DNA of 64,000 nucleotides from Chloroflexota bacterium. Its GTDB lineage: Bacteria > Chloroflexota > Dehalococcoidia > Lucifugimonadales > GCA-2722455. Below, piece by piece: positions 24,744 to 33,717 of this stretch (the stretch's first letter is position 1; each line of letters begins with the position of its first letter). Below the pieces are notes generated by a model, which saw only the letters and a program-made list of their open reading frames with translations, was not told where the DNA came from and did no database searches. A program made the position numbers and the translations under genes. The stretch spans positions 62,001-126,000 of the forward strand of contig PBMB01000022.1 in the NCBI GenBank assembly GCA_002722455.1. The letters run 5' to 3'.

Positions 24744-25240
24744 AATAAATTCTCTTTAAGTGTATTTAATTCAGTAGGGATTTCAAAATCAGATTCGATA
24801 GCGTCTAAAAGTTCTTCTTTAAAATCATAAGTTGAAATTTTATCTTCTTTTGATAAATAATAATCCATTGTTTTTTCTTCTATAATTTTTGCTTTTGTAG
24901 CGTCAAAGGCTACTTGTGATTCACCAAAGACAATGTTTTCTTCTAATACTTCATATATAACAATTTTACCACCGAAAAAAGTTCCCATAACTAAATCAGC
25001 AGGAAAGAACCAATGGTTTAATTGTTTTAAGCTTGTAAATGCAAATAAATGATTACTTGTTATAAGGTGAATATCCATAGAATCATTTTCAGGCATAGGA
25101 CGGTGTTGAAAATAAAGTTCGTCAGTGCCTTTAAAGAAAAATCTTCCCATGACACCTTCTTTAGTCCAATTTTGTATATTGGTATCTAAGGATTCTTTAT
25201 ATCCAAAACCTTCTTTGTCTTCTATTCGATATAATCTCAA
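24740..25240 (-). CDS. hypothetical protein, TTG start
   Basis: 166 residues. I start at the TTG at 25240 because TAGGGG lies 6 nt upstream; the same frame also opens at a TTG at 25255. Beta-rich middle (GRFFFKGTDELYFQH, VMGTFFGGKIVIYEVL) and acidic C-terminus. No family recognised. ATGA-coupled to the exported protein gene. Confidence 0.6.
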   Translation of the reverse strand: MRLYRIEDKEGFGYKESLDTNIQNWTKEGVMGRFFFKGTDELYFQHRPMPENDSMDIHLITSNHLFAFTSLKQLNHWFFPADLVMGTFFGGKIVIYEVLEENIVFGESQVAFDATKAKIIEEKTMDYYLSKEDKISTYDFKEELLDAIESDFEIPTELNTLKENLL

Positions 25241-25292
25241 AACAACCCCTAACAATTAAAACATAATTATAACAAAAAAAATAAGTTAAACA

Positions 25293-25318
25293 ATAAAAAA
25301 GCCACTACAAAGTGGCTT
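25293..25318 (-). terminator. intrinsic terminator
   Basis: AGCCACT/AGTGGCT stem with an ACAA loop and T-run leftwards. Confidence 0.75.
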
Positions 25319-25323
25319 AATGA

Positions 25324-25689
25324 TTAACCAAAAAAGTATTTTTCATTTGATTCGGGCAGACACATTTGAATAACATAAATGTTTAGATTGTCTGGGATTT
25401 CAATATTGTTAACAAAAAGCTCGATTCGTGCAATTTGAGATTCAGAAGCAATCTCATCAAATGCAAGCAAAATCTCTTTTTCGGAGTTATCTTTTGCAAA
25501 TTGAATGTTTTCATCTAAAACACCACGAATATCATATTCATGAAGAGTAGAAGCTCGAATGTCTACAATGTCTGCTTTATCACGATATTTTTCTTTAAAA
25601 TCATCGTGTAATTTAGTAACCATGCCTTTACCTAGTTCTGTTTTAAAGTACGTGATTTTGTCAGATTTTTCTCTTGCTACTGTTACCAT
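25324..25689 (-). CDS. hypothetical protein, 121 aa
   Basis: Small alpha/beta protein. Residues 75-110 (KEILLAFDEIASES, then NLNIYVIQMC) resemble a Walker B strand and following strand, but there is no P-loop, so it is not an ATPase. AAGAGA site, TTGATATAAT promoter near 25725. Confidence 0.6.
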   Translation of the reverse strand: MVTVAREKSDKITYFKTELGKGMVTKLHDDFKEKYRDKADIVDIRASTLHEYDIRGVLDENIQFAKDNSEKEILLAFDEIASESQIARIELFVNNIEIPDNLNIYVIQMCLPESNEKYFFG

Positions 25690-25773
25690 AATATAGTCTC
25701 TTTCGTCTAATGTAAGTAATACTATTATATCAATATCAAAAAATATATCAACAAAGAAATATCTTTAAATATA

Positions 25774-26247
25774 TTATTCTGGCTTCTTTTTATGGAATTT
25801 TACAAACTCACCAGTAGTAGGTGACTGAAGACCTACAACAGAAAGCTTAGGTTCACCATAATTACCTTTACTTTCAAGGTAACGAATAACAACGCTCTCT
25901 TTCTCTTCTGGAACGTGTTCAATTCGACAATAATGATATTTGCCTCTTGAAGTCATATGTTCAACATAGACACACTCACCGACTTCGGGAATACTTTCTT
26001 TAAATGCAGGGAGATTTTCGTCATAAAGTTTTTTGAAATCCTTTTGACGTTCAGCCATCCAGCCACGTTGCATAGAAACAAAAAACTGATAAAAGAATTC
26101 TGAATCTTCTTCTGTTTTGGCGAAATATTTATCACAAGGATCGTTAATATGATTTACTTCTTTGCCTTCTCGGTATAAATTTGCGCCATATTCTTCTGGG
26201 TTAACATCTTTTAGTTCACCGTTGTAATAAATTGGTTTTCTTCTCAT
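25774..26247 (-). CDS. hypothetical protein, 157 aa
   Basis: Start set at the ATG at 26247 because a minus-strand TATAAT at 26283-26288 puts the transcript start just before it; the longer frame to 26298 would begin upstream of the mRNA. The C-terminal half looks like a small beta barrel (GECVYVEHMTSRGKYHYCRIEHV). Tyr- and charged-rich, no known family. Confidence 0.6.
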   Translation of the reverse strand: MRRKPIYYNGELKDVNPEEYGANLYREGKEVNHINDPCDKYFAKTEEDSEFFYQFFVSMQRGWMAERQKDFKKLYDENLPAFKESIPEVGECVYVEHMTSRGKYHYCRIEHVPEEKESVVIRYLESKGNYGEPKLSVVGLQSPTTGEFVKFHKKKPE

Positions 26248-26299
26248 TTGTTTGTATCCGTAGTTGTTTAATTTTGATTGATTATACCAAAAATACAAT

Positions 26300-26335
26300 C
26301 AAAAAAAAAGCCTTAAACGAATGAGGCTTTATTAA
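26300..26335 (-). terminator. intrinsic terminator
   Basis: AAGCCT/AGGCTT stem with a 10-nt loop and long T-run leftwards, after the ACP gene at 26347. Confidence 0.65.
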
Positions 26336-26346
26336 TTTTTTCTGAA

Positions 26347-26604
26347 TTATTTTTTCTTGTGATTGTTGATTTTATCGTAAACACTATTCACAGTTTCTTC
26401 AACGGATTGCATTGCTTCTGCTATTTCGTCTTCAATTTCAATTTCGAAATTTTCTTCGATAGCCATTATGATTTCTACTGAATCTAATGAATCGGCTCCA
26501 AGATCTTCCATGATGTCATTTTCTGGTTTGATTTTTTCTTTATTTACTCCAAGATATTCCTCAAGGATACCATAAACTTCATAACGAACTTGTTCTTTTT
26601 CCAT
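26347..26604 (-). CDS. acpP: acyl carrier protein
   Basis: 85 residues, the normal ACP length. GADSLDSVEI carries the phosphopantetheine-accepting Ser39, followed by the acidic helix II (AIEENFEIEIEDE) typical of ACPs. It would carry acyl chains for fatty-acid, lipid A or acyl-homoserine-lactone-type chemistry once loaded by the host's holo-ACP synthase. No fatty-acid enzyme is adjacent, so it is an orphan. AGGAG site, own terminator. Possibly serves the PagP-like or other lipid genes, without direct evidence. Confidence 0.9.
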   Translation of the reverse strand: MEKEQVRYEVYGILEEYLGVNKEKIKPENDIMEDLGADSLDSVEIIMAIEENFEIEIEDEIAEAMQSVEETVNSVYDKINNHKKK

Positions 26605-26695
26605 AAAATCTCCTAATATGATTAGAAATTAGTAACACTTAAAATTAATGTTATCTTAAGTCGTATAAAAGGTCAAATCAAACAAAATAAAAACA

Positions 26696-26770
26696 AAAAA
26701 AGACATTTAATCAACAAATGTCTTTTCAAATCTAAATAGCATAATTAAAGCCTTTTTGAAAGGCTTTTAA
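26696..26770 (-). terminator. two tandem terminators
   Basis: Two hairpins with T-runs leftwards: one at 26743-26770 (AAAGCCTTT/AAAGGCTTT-type) and one at 26696-26726 (AGACATTT/AAATGTCT). They follow the 224-residue gene and insulate the ACP gene. Confidence 0.75.
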
Positions 26771-26777
26771 GGTTAAA

Positions 26778-27452
26778 TTATCTAACGAAATTATCGGAAA
26801 GAACTTGTGTAATAAGTTCTCGACATTTGTTATGATCGTGTTGACCAAAACAGATTTCAAGATCTTCCTCTGAAACGTTTATATCCATTTTCATGCTCAT
26901 CATCAAATTGATAGCATTTTCAGCTTCGGCAATTTCTTGATCAGAGAATGAACCTGCGGGGATTAAATCTTTCACACTGACACTTTGATTATTAATTTCA
27001 TAATCAGTAATTTTTTTATTCGCTACGGTAGATATTTTAGTGGCAGAAGTTTTATTAGAAGCAACTTGTATATTATTTTGTTTTTCATTATTATTTTTAA
27101 CTCTTTTTTTGCTTTTTATTTTATTTCTTTTTTCTTCTATTCTTGTGAATATTTGATTTCGATGATTACTAGCACTTAATTTTTTAGTTTTTATTTCTCT
27201 CTTTTTAATTTCAAGCATTTTTCTTACGTTTTTTATTTCATTTATTTCATTTATTTCATTTATTTCTATTCCAGCAACAACAGGTATAACTTTTTTTTCT
27301 TTATTTTTATGAGTATCTTGTTGTTCAACTTGAATAGGGTTAATTGGTAAATTAAATACTGTTGCAATTTTTTCATAATTAGCCATAAGTAAGGCAGAAC
27401 TCATTGACATAGTTATAGTTGCAAGTAATATTTTCATTGCTGTTATAAACAT
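26778..27452 (-). CDS. signal-anchored protein with NEI tandem repeat
   Basis: 224 residues, start confirmed by GAGGAG. N-terminal hydrophobic anchor (KILLATITMSMSSALLM), a charged linker containing NEINEINEIK, a strongly basic region (KKREIKTKK, KRNKIKSKKRVK) and a neutral C-terminal domain with one Cys pair (LEICFGQHDHNKC). Probably periplasmic or membrane-linked. Unknown function. Confidence 0.65.
   Translation of the reverse strand: MFITAMKILLATITMSMSSALLMANYEKIATVFNLPINPIQVEQQDTHKNKEKKVIPVVAGIEINEINEINEIKNVRKMLEIKKREIKTKKLSASNHRNQIFTRIEEKRNKIKSKKRVKNNNEKQNNIQVASNKTSATKISTVANKKITDYEINNQSVSVKDLIPAGSFSDQEIAEAENAINLMMSMKMDINVSEEDLEICFGQHDHNKCRELITQVLSDNFVR
27232..27267. repeat. 9-bp tandem repeat (4 copies) inside a gene
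   Basis: TTTATTTCA repeated three times plus TTTATTTCT at 27232-27267, encoding the NEI repeat of the 224-residue protein. Copy changes keep the frame. Confidence 0.9.
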
Positions 27453-27570
27453 GGTATTCTCCTCTGTTAATTTTTAACAAATTCCGTTTGTTTTTGTATC
27501 CTATTTATACATTAGAAAACATATCCTTAAAAATAATTGCATATTATTATACTTATTTTTAAATAAACAA

Positions 27571-27597
27571 AAAAAGCCCCTATGACTGGGACTTTTT
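27571..27597 (-). terminator. intrinsic terminator
   Basis: AGTCCC/GGGGCT stem with a 7-nt loop and T-run leftwards. Confidence 0.7.
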
Positions 27598-27602
27598 AAT
27601 TG

Positions 27603-28211
27603 TTATCTTCTTGGTATAGGCTTACCTAACCCTATCAACATATATTTTTCGTTGTAATGGAGAAAGTCAGAGAGATGTGTTAATTTTGATTTAGCATAAT
27701 AAGCAAGCATTAAAGAAATAATTTTAAGTTTACTTTTTATTACACCGTCAAGATTATTATCAATTTTAATGGCTTTATAAATTTCAGCATCATACTTTTG
27801 AAAAACGCCTGAAAATTTATAATTACCTTCAATATTAGCAAAATTACTATTTTTTCCGCTTAAACCTAGAAGACGATCTTTGATTTCATATAAATGTTGT
27901 TCAAATGCATAGATTATTTCTAGGGTATCTGATTTAATTTTTGATAACGCTTTAATGTAATATTTCAACCATTCAATTTCTTTAAATGAAATTATGGTGT
28001 ATTCAAAATTATCTTCTGTTTTTGAGAAATCGATGTGTGTTAATACAGCAAATAAATCACCTGAACCTATAATCTGATTGAATCCATTTCCTTTGCATAA
28101 AATGGTTCCTGTAAAGCTATTAGCTCCGTCAGATATTGTTTGAACGTTATTGTGTTTATACTTGGCAAAATCAAGTGAAACAACGATCTTATTATGAATT
28201 TCAATATTCAT
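27603..28211 (-). CDS. hypothetical protein, 202 aa
   Basis: Beta-rich N-terminus (MNIEIHNKIVVSLDF) and helical remainder, no signal peptide, no family recognised. AGGATG site. Promoter-like TTGATATATA upstream near 28250. Confidence 0.6.
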   Translation of the reverse strand: MNIEIHNKIVVSLDFAKYKHNNVQTISDGANSFTGTILCKGNGFNQIIGSGDLFAVLTHIDFSKTEDNFEYTIISFKEIEWLKYYIKALSKIKSDTLEIIYAFEQHLYEIKDRLLGLSGKNSNFANIEGNYKFSGVFQKYDAEIYKAIKIDNNLDGVIKSKLKIISLMLAYYAKSKLTHLSDFLHYNEKYMLIGLGKPIPRR

Positions 28212-28285
28212 TTTTATAAATCATCCTATTAAATATATTTGTTATATATATATCAAAGAAAAAAAGTTTTTTCAATATGAAACAA

Positions 28286-29215
28286 TCAGCTTTTGATATT
28301 TAATTCAATAAGTTCTTCAAGTTCTTTTGAATCCATATCTTTATATCCTTGTTTTTCATACAAAGAAAATGCCTTTTTCTCAATTTCTGGATCTCTATGG
28401 CTTAGAATGGTTAAACAATGCTCTCTATTAGAAACATAGAAATAAGGAGAAGTTTTATCTGTAAGACCAAAAAGATAAAATATCTTAAGTATTTCAATAA
28501 ACTTCTTTTCTTCTTCTTTGTTTATAAAATAAAAACGTTGAAGATCAAATGAATGACGAAAATCTGTGTTTTCATAATCTAAACCAAAACGTTCAAAAAA
28601 AAGTTTTAAATTCTTTTCTTCAAAAACTCTTGAAGATGGACGAATATAATTAAGATAGATTTCTTCTTTTCCTTTGTTAATATTTGTATAACAAACCTGA
28701 ATGTTTTGTAATTTAGGTTGAGGAAAAGAAAATTGAATTATATCACTATGAAAATAATGCATAGAATTATCGTTTACAAAAATGAAATATTCTTTTTGAA
28801 AAAATGAAAACAAACAAGAGTAATCTTCTTTTGAATGATTGTGTTTCGGATTTAAAATCCCTTTATCAAAATTAAAATAGAAAGGTTCTGATTTAATGTA
28901 TTCTTTATTTAAAAGTTTCGACTCATTAAAATACAATTCTAATGAATAAATAGTAATGTTTTCTTGTTCAATAACGACCTCAGACGTTTTAGTAATGGGG
29001 TAGCTTAGAACATCTTTTACTTCATAATCATTTAAAAGTTTATCTAAATAATATTGCTTATGATCTTTTTCTTTTTCTAAATCACATTTTAAAAACAAAG
29101 ACTCTTTTTCTTTATTAAATGTAAAAACATGTAATTGATTTAACCCATTTAAAAAAGAATCAGTCTTATATCCATCTTGATATTTGCTAAAAACAAACAG
29201 TATAGATTTACTCAA
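28286..29215 (-). CDS. hypothetical protein, TTG start
   Basis: 310 residues. I start at the TTG at 29215: AAAGGAG sits 6-8 nt upstream inside the last codons of the preceding gene, whose TAA ends one base earlier. The longer frame (to 29269) would overlap that gene by 53 bases. Phe/Tyr/Lys-rich, mixed alpha/beta, cytoplasmic; no family. Operon with the 329-residue gene upstream. Confidence 0.6.
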   Translation of the reverse strand: MSKSILFVFSKYQDGYKTDSFLNGLNQLHVFTFNKEKESLFLKCDLEKEKDHKQYYLDKLLNDYEVKDVLSYPITKTSEVVIEQENITIYSLELYFNESKLLNKEYIKSEPFYFNFDKGILNPKHNHSKEDYSCLFSFFQKEYFIFVNDNSMHYFHSDIIQFSFPQPKLQNIQVCYTNINKGKEEIYLNYIRPSSRVFEEKNLKLFFERFGLDYENTDFRHSFDLQRFYFINKEEEKKFIEILKIFYLFGLTDKTSPYFYVSNREHCLTILSHRDPEIEKKAFSLYEKQGYKDMDSKELEELIELNIKS

Positions 29216-29216
29216 T

Positions 29217-30206
29217 TTATGACTCCTTTTTTGGAATAGAAGTAACATTTGTTCTTTCTGATAAAGCAAAGAAAGCGTTCATATTACCAGTATTTTCTAA
29301 TGCTAAAGTAAGATTATCATAAACCCTTGTGTTATAAATATCTTTATTTTTAAGAAAGACATTAACAGATTTAGTCGCTTCTTTTAATTTTGCCATATAA
29401 AAAGCTTGAATTTCTTCTCTTTTTTCTTTGGAGATATTTTTTATTTTCTTAATTGCTTTACGTTTTTCTTGGTAAATACGCTCGTCAATTTCGTCATACT
29501 CTTCAGATTTTTTTTCATATTCGTCTTGATATTCAGGTTTTACAGAATAATCACGTAAATAACAAGTTTCTTCACCTTTTTCATTTGAAAAATAATATCT
29601 AAAATAAGTATGGAATCCGTGTTGCTTAGATAATTCGAGACAAACATGAGTGTAGTCTCCTTTAACAGCTAGTTCGAACTCTTCTTTCAAAAGCTCTGCG
29701 ATGGCTTCATTTTTTTCAAAAAGGATATAGTGGTCAAATGCATATTTAGTATCATTAGCTGATAAAAATAATTCTGAGTCTTTTTCAACAACAGGATTAG
29801 AACGTTCTTCTTGATTAACGTCAATAAGTTCTAATGTAGCGGCTCCAAGTAAGTATCGAGTAAATGAAGAGTCTGAATTTTTTAAGACATATATTTCTTC
29901 CAAATCAACTTCGATGTCTTTTTTACGTAAAGATTCTAAGTCTTCTGGGAAAGAATTAAAATAATCTTTTCTTTTTAGATAACTACCGTCTTCTCGTTTA
30001 AACTTTAATGTAAATACAGTTTTTACATCTGGAAATGAGTTTTGAAAATGGATTTCACCAATTAATCCATTTTCATAATGATCATTAATTAGTTTCCCAA
30101 TTAATGAGGTTCTTTTTGATAATTCTTCCAAATCAAGGAAGCCAGAATCATTCTCATAAACTGGAGTTCCGTTTTTATCGTAAATTTCTAAAAATCTATT
30201 TTTCAT
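29217..30206 (-). CDS. hypothetical protein, 329 aa
   Basis: Start at ATG 30206; a GTG at 30221 overlaps the AAAGGTGG ribosome site and is less likely. Two-part protein: N-terminal 190 residues with beta hairpins, C-terminal coiled coil (KSEEYDEIDERIYQEKRKAIKK). No family. Its mRNA begins with a hairpin plus T-run (30207-30240). Confidence 0.65.
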   Translation of the reverse strand: MKNRFLEIYDKNGTPVYENDSGFLDLEELSKRTSLIGKLINDHYENGLIGEIHFQNSFPDVKTVFTLKFKREDGSYLKRKDYFNSFPEDLESLRKKDIEVDLEEIYVLKNSDSSFTRYLLGAATLELIDVNQEERSNPVVEKDSELFLSANDTKYAFDHYILFEKNEAIAELLKEEFELAVKGDYTHVCLELSKQHGFHTYFRYYFSNEKGEETCYLRDYSVKPEYQDEYEKKSEEYDEIDERIYQEKRKAIKKIKNISKEKREEIQAFYMAKLKEATKSVNVFLKNKDIYNTRVYDNLTLALENTGNMNAFFALSERTNVTSIPKKES

Positions 30207-30246
30207 AAAAAATCTAGCCACCTTTAAATTTAGTGACTAGATTATA
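30207..30246 (-). promoter_or_regulatory. promoter with 5'-end hairpin and T-run before a start codon
   Basis: Minus-strand TATAAT (30241-30246) is followed at once by CTAGTCAC ... GTGGCTAG (30214-30240, 8 bp with one T-G pair) and then TTTTTT up to the ATG at 30206. The AAAGG ribosome site is in the loop and stem. It could act as attenuator or translational switch, or just stabilise the mRNA. Confidence 0.5.
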
Positions 30247-30287
30247 ACAAAATCAACAATAAATGAAAAGAATTAAATCTCTTTTAA

Positions 30288-30545
30288 TTAATTTAAATTA
30301 CTTTTGATTTCATAAAGTTGGATAGGATCATAAAGAGAGATTGAAAAAAGTCTTAATGATTCTTCTTGCATAACTTTAATGTCTTTAATAAGAGAAGATT
30401 GATCTTCTTCTGAATATTTTTTAAGAATGTCTACAACATTTTCAATTTTTAAGTTATTAAAAGGAGAATGTTCTTCTTTTTATAATTCAAATGGAAGCAT
30501 TTCATTTAAATCAGCAAGGATACGATGAAATTGTTCTTCAATGAT
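30288..30545 (-). pseudogene. decayed small gene with internal stop
   Basis: Reading leftwards from 30545, a frame with good coding character (IIEEQFHRILADLNEMLPF) meets TAA at 30480-30482 and then continues open for 63 codons (KEEHSPFNNLKIENVV and on to YEIKSNLN) to a stop at 30288. AAAAGG is correctly placed, but the start position reads ATC, not ATG. So both start and body are mutated. The intact product would have been about 85 residues, helical, acidic. It follows the 249-residue gene and was probably its operon partner. Confidence 0.55.
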
Positions 30546-30572
30546 ATTGTTTTCACCTTTTAAATTTTAATG

Positions 30573-31322
30573 TTAAGCAAAATCAGGGATTTTGCTAATG
30601 TTTTTTTCATCATACATTCTTGTGTAAGCAACAAAATCTTCATCCCCAACAATAAGTAAATTTTCTTTTATAAATGGTTTAGCAATATCATTCATAAATA
30701 AACGAATATCAGTCGCTTCTTCTCGATAAACTTCAAGCTGTTCGACAAGAGCAGAAAAAGACTTATCTAATTCATTTAAGGTATTCTCAGCATCACTGCA
30801 TAAATCTTCTTCGTTACCTTGATCAAAAGCATATTCAGAATTCATTAATCTAGTATTATAAAGACTAATTGAGTGATTGAATGATTCAAAATCTCCGTTG
30901 AATTCGTCAATACGTGCTTCAAGCTTATCAAATGCAGTATTAGTATCACGATTGAAATCAAATAGTTTTTCTTTCATTGTTTCAATCATTTGTTTAATGT
31001 TATCTTTGTTCTGGCAATGCTGACTGTTTAGACAATTGTTTTCCAAGATAGAAATCCAGCCATTAACCCACAATTCCATATTTCGAACTTCTATCTCCAA
31101 ATCTTCTGATTCTGTATTAACATAATCAACGCTACTTATTGTCTCAATGTATTCTTCTGATTCTTGTGCGTTTCTATCTCTAACGAGATCATTGGATTCT
31201 TTAATAATATTTTGAATGTCATTCTTCATACTGACATGTTTATCAATAATAGGGTCAATGATAGAACAAAAAGGAACTGGTTGTTTTTGAATTTGATATA
31301 ATGTCTCTGTTGAAATGCTCAT
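30573..31322 (-). CDS. helical hypothetical protein, 249 aa
   Basis: Nearly all-helical, acidic, coiled-coil-like protein. A Cys pair (NNCLNSQHCQNK, residues 95-105) might form a disulfide or bind metal. No signal peptide. Function unknown. TAGAGAT site; the decayed gene lies directly downstream. Confidence 0.65.
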   Translation of the reverse strand: MSISTETLYQIQKQPVPFCSIIDPIIDKHVSMKNDIQNIIKESNDLVRDRNAQESEEYIETISSVDYVNTESEDLEIEVRNMELWVNGWISILENNCLNSQHCQNKDNIKQMIETMKEKLFDFNRDTNTAFDKLEARIDEFNGDFESFNHSISLYNTRLMNSEYAFDQGNEEDLCSDAENTLNELDKSFSALVEQLEVYREEATDIRLFMNDIAKPFIKENLLIVGDEDFVAYTRMYDEKNISKIPDFA

Positions 31323-31446
31323 TTTGAATCTCTATTGAGTTAATATGAAACTATAATATACAAAAACAAGAATAAAATCAAGGTTGTTTTTTCATTTTTT
31401 TTAAGGTATAGTTGGTGTAAGTAAACGGTTTATATAAAGGTCAAAA

Positions 31447-33087
31447 ATGAATGCTATTACAAATGAAAATTTAGAGAATAACTTCAATAAGGTAATTGAA
31501 GGTGATTATTTTATTGAAAACAAAGAAATAAGAATGATTTCAAATCTAATGAAAATGTTTTCAAACATAAAAGAACCAACAAATATTGAAAAAACAATCT
31601 TTGTTCTAAGAATGTTCTCTGAGTGTAAGAGTGTTGAGACTCTTAAAAATGTTTGCAATGTAATGATTGACTTAGGTAAATCAAAAAAGTTTTATAAAGA
31701 GAAGCATGAAGAATATAGTGAGTATTTTGATTCTTTTCTACCAAAAGTAAAAGAGGCACTAACAGAATATTCTTATTTATTTGAAGGTGAAGAACTTAAA
31801 TTTATCAATAATTTTCTAGAAAAAGAGACAGAAAATTCTGAATCCCTTGCAAAAGTTCAATATGTTTTAGCAAAATATAAAGCAAAAGTACTATCACGTT
31901 CCGTTGACGGTCTTGATTATGATCTTCAAGTTAACCAACAATTAAAGGATTCTGATAAAGATGCAGAATTAATTTTTGCGGAATTAGAAGAAATTGCTCA
32001 AACAGCTTTTTTATATTTAAAACAAATAATGGAATTTAAAAATGAAAAATCAAATAAAGATGTTTTAAACCAATCAGCAATTGAAAATAAAACAACGAAA
32101 GAAACCATTCTATCATTGCAAAATGCAATTAGAGAAAAAATCAATGTAGGTCAAAAAGCAAAAAATTTTTTAGAAAAAGAAATGAAGTCAAATGTAATGA
32201 GAAATGAAAAGATTAGAAATATGTCTTTCGGTTCAAATAATGAATTAAGATTTACATTTGAAGAAGCTGTAAATTTAGTAAAAGAAGTGTTTCTTGAAAA
32301 TAATAAAGGAATGTATGATTGTTTTGTAGAGCTTCTAGATTCAGGAATGGTTGATTACAAACCAAGAGAAAATAAAAGGTCTGGTGCTTTTGCAGTAAAT
32401 ACACGAGAACTTAACAATAAATCAATCATAATGTTAAACTTTAAAGGTGAGTTAAAAGACGTAATAACATTAGCTCATGAAGCAGGACATGCTTATCACC
32501 ACAAAGTATTAAGTGAAAATTCAGTATTTTTAAATGAATACCCACTTATTTTTGCAGAAACAGCGTCAATGTATGCAGAGCAAATGGTATATAACAAATT
32601 AAAAGAAAAATATGCAAACTCTTCTGAGATTAAGGCTTTGCAGTATTCAAGAGTGATCAAGATATTTGATTTACTCTTAATGGTTCCAAGTAGATTTGAT
32701 TTTGAAGAGAACTGTTATGATTTACTTAACGATAATAAACTAAGTCTAGAAAACGTTCAAGAAATGCATTTAAAAAATCAAGAAAAGTGGTATGGAAAAA
32801 GTAAAGGTAAAGAATCAAGTAACACTTGGGCTATTGTTAGACATTACTTTTTTATTGATAATAGTTTTTACAATCATCCATATTATATGGGTTTTTTAAT
32901 TAATGAGTTTTTAGGTGACAATCAATCAGAAGAAAGAATGAAAAATTTCCTTTATAAAACGGGATATCAAGACGCCAATAAATGTTTCAAAGAAGCTTTT
33001 GGAAAAGATTTGGAATCAAAAGAGTTTTGGGTGTCGATAATTGAAAAAATTGAAGCAGAGCTTGATTTGATTATTAAAAACTTCTAA
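31447..33087 (+). CDS. M3-family oligopeptidase (oligoendopeptidase F-like)
   Basis: 546 residues, typical for the PepF/oligoendopeptidase F branch of peptidase family M3. Active site LAHEAGHAYHH: zinc ligands His344 and His348, catalytic Glu345, and the third ligand Glu371 in FAETASMYAE. The long helical N-terminus and C-terminal helices match the clam-like fold that restricts substrates to short peptides. Cytoplasmic, no signal. An unusual gene for a mobile element; it might degrade signalling or toxic peptides. AAAGGT site, single-gene unit. Confidence 0.85.
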   Translation: MNAITNENLENNFNKVIEGDYFIENKEIRMISNLMKMFSNIKEPTNIEKTIFVLRMFSECKSVETLKNVCNVMIDLGKSKKFYKEKHEEYSEYFDSFLPKVKEALTEYSYLFEGEELKFINNFLEKETENSESLAKVQYVLAKYKAKVLSRSVDGLDYDLQVNQQLKDSDKDAELIFAELEEIAQTAFLYLKQIMEFKNEKSNKDVLNQSAIENKTTKETILSLQNAIREKINVGQKAKNFLEKEMKSNVMRNEKIRNMSFGSNNELRFTFEEAVNLVKEVFLENNKGMYDCFVELLDSGMVDYKPRENKRSGAFAVNTRELNNKSIIMLNFKGELKDVITLAHEAGHAYHHKVLSENSVFLNEYPLIFAETASMYAEQMVYNKLKEKYANSSEIKALQYSRVIKIFDLLLMVPSRFDFEENCYDLLNDNKLSLENVQEMHLKNQEKWYGKSKGKESSNTWAIVRHYFFIDNSFYNHPYYMGFLINEFLGDNQSEERMKNFLYKTGYQDANKCFKEAFGKDLESKEFWVSIIEKIEAELDLIIKNF

Positions 33088-33162
33088 CAAACAAATACAA
33101 TAATATTGATAATAAATCATTAGCTGTTAATATGTAACAACGAACATATTAAAGGTATAAAT

Positions 33163-33693
33163 ATGAAAAAATCAATATTATTACTAACTGCATCAATATT
33201 ATCCACTTCATTAAATGTGCAAGCTGAATCTTGCATATCTAATTCTTGCCAAACAAAATCTCAAAAAACGTTTCATAGAGATCTTGAAAATTTAACTAGT
33301 TTAATGACTCAAATGGAAATAAGGACATTTTTAATCAGAGGAAAAACATTAAGATTAGAGGCAACTACCGAACAATTCTTTAAAAGAGAAAATGGTTTAC
33401 TATTGTTGTCAGAAGAAGGAAAAAAAAGACTAGAAGCAATAAACGCAGTCTATGGACGATTTCCGAAATCTGAAATGAAAATAGAAGTCTATACAAATAA
33501 TGTAAGTGTTGGAGAATTAAATGCCAAAAGTTATACTAACCAACAAGCAAAAATGCTATCAATAGGTTTTTTTAATAATTTAAGAACAATTCCTAAATTT
33601 GCTGGTAAAGGCTTGATCGGCTTGGAACGTTGCGAAAATGGAAATGCTCATTGTAACAATAGAGTTGTATTTTTCATTGAAAATATAAAATAA
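33163..33693 (+). CDS. exported OmpA-like protein (divergent)
   Basis: 176 residues. Sec signal peptide MKKSILLLTASILSTSLNVQA. Residues 100-175 follow the OmpA C-terminal peptidoglycan-binding plan: KIEVYTNNVSVGELN (for the IEGHTDxxG strand), SYTNQQAKML helix, and NNRVVFFIE for NRRVEI. The usual Asp and Arg that grip diaminopimelate are replaced, so binding is doubtful. Two Cys pairs suggest disulfides. Periplasmic. Confidence 0.6.
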   Translation: MKKSILLLTASILSTSLNVQAESCISNSCQTKSQKTFHRDLENLTSLMTQMEIRTFLIRGKTLRLEATTEQFFKRENGLLLLSEEGKKRLEAINAVYGRFPKSEMKIEVYTNNVSVGELNAKSYTNQQAKMLSIGFFNNLRTIPKFAGKGLIGLERCENGNAHCNNRVVFFIENIK

Positions 33694-33717
33694 AAAAAGA
33701 CCTTAATGGTCTTTTTA
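33693..33717. terminator. bidirectional intrinsic terminator
   Basis: AAAGACC/GGTCTTT stem, TTAAT loop, between convergent genes. Confidence 0.8.
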
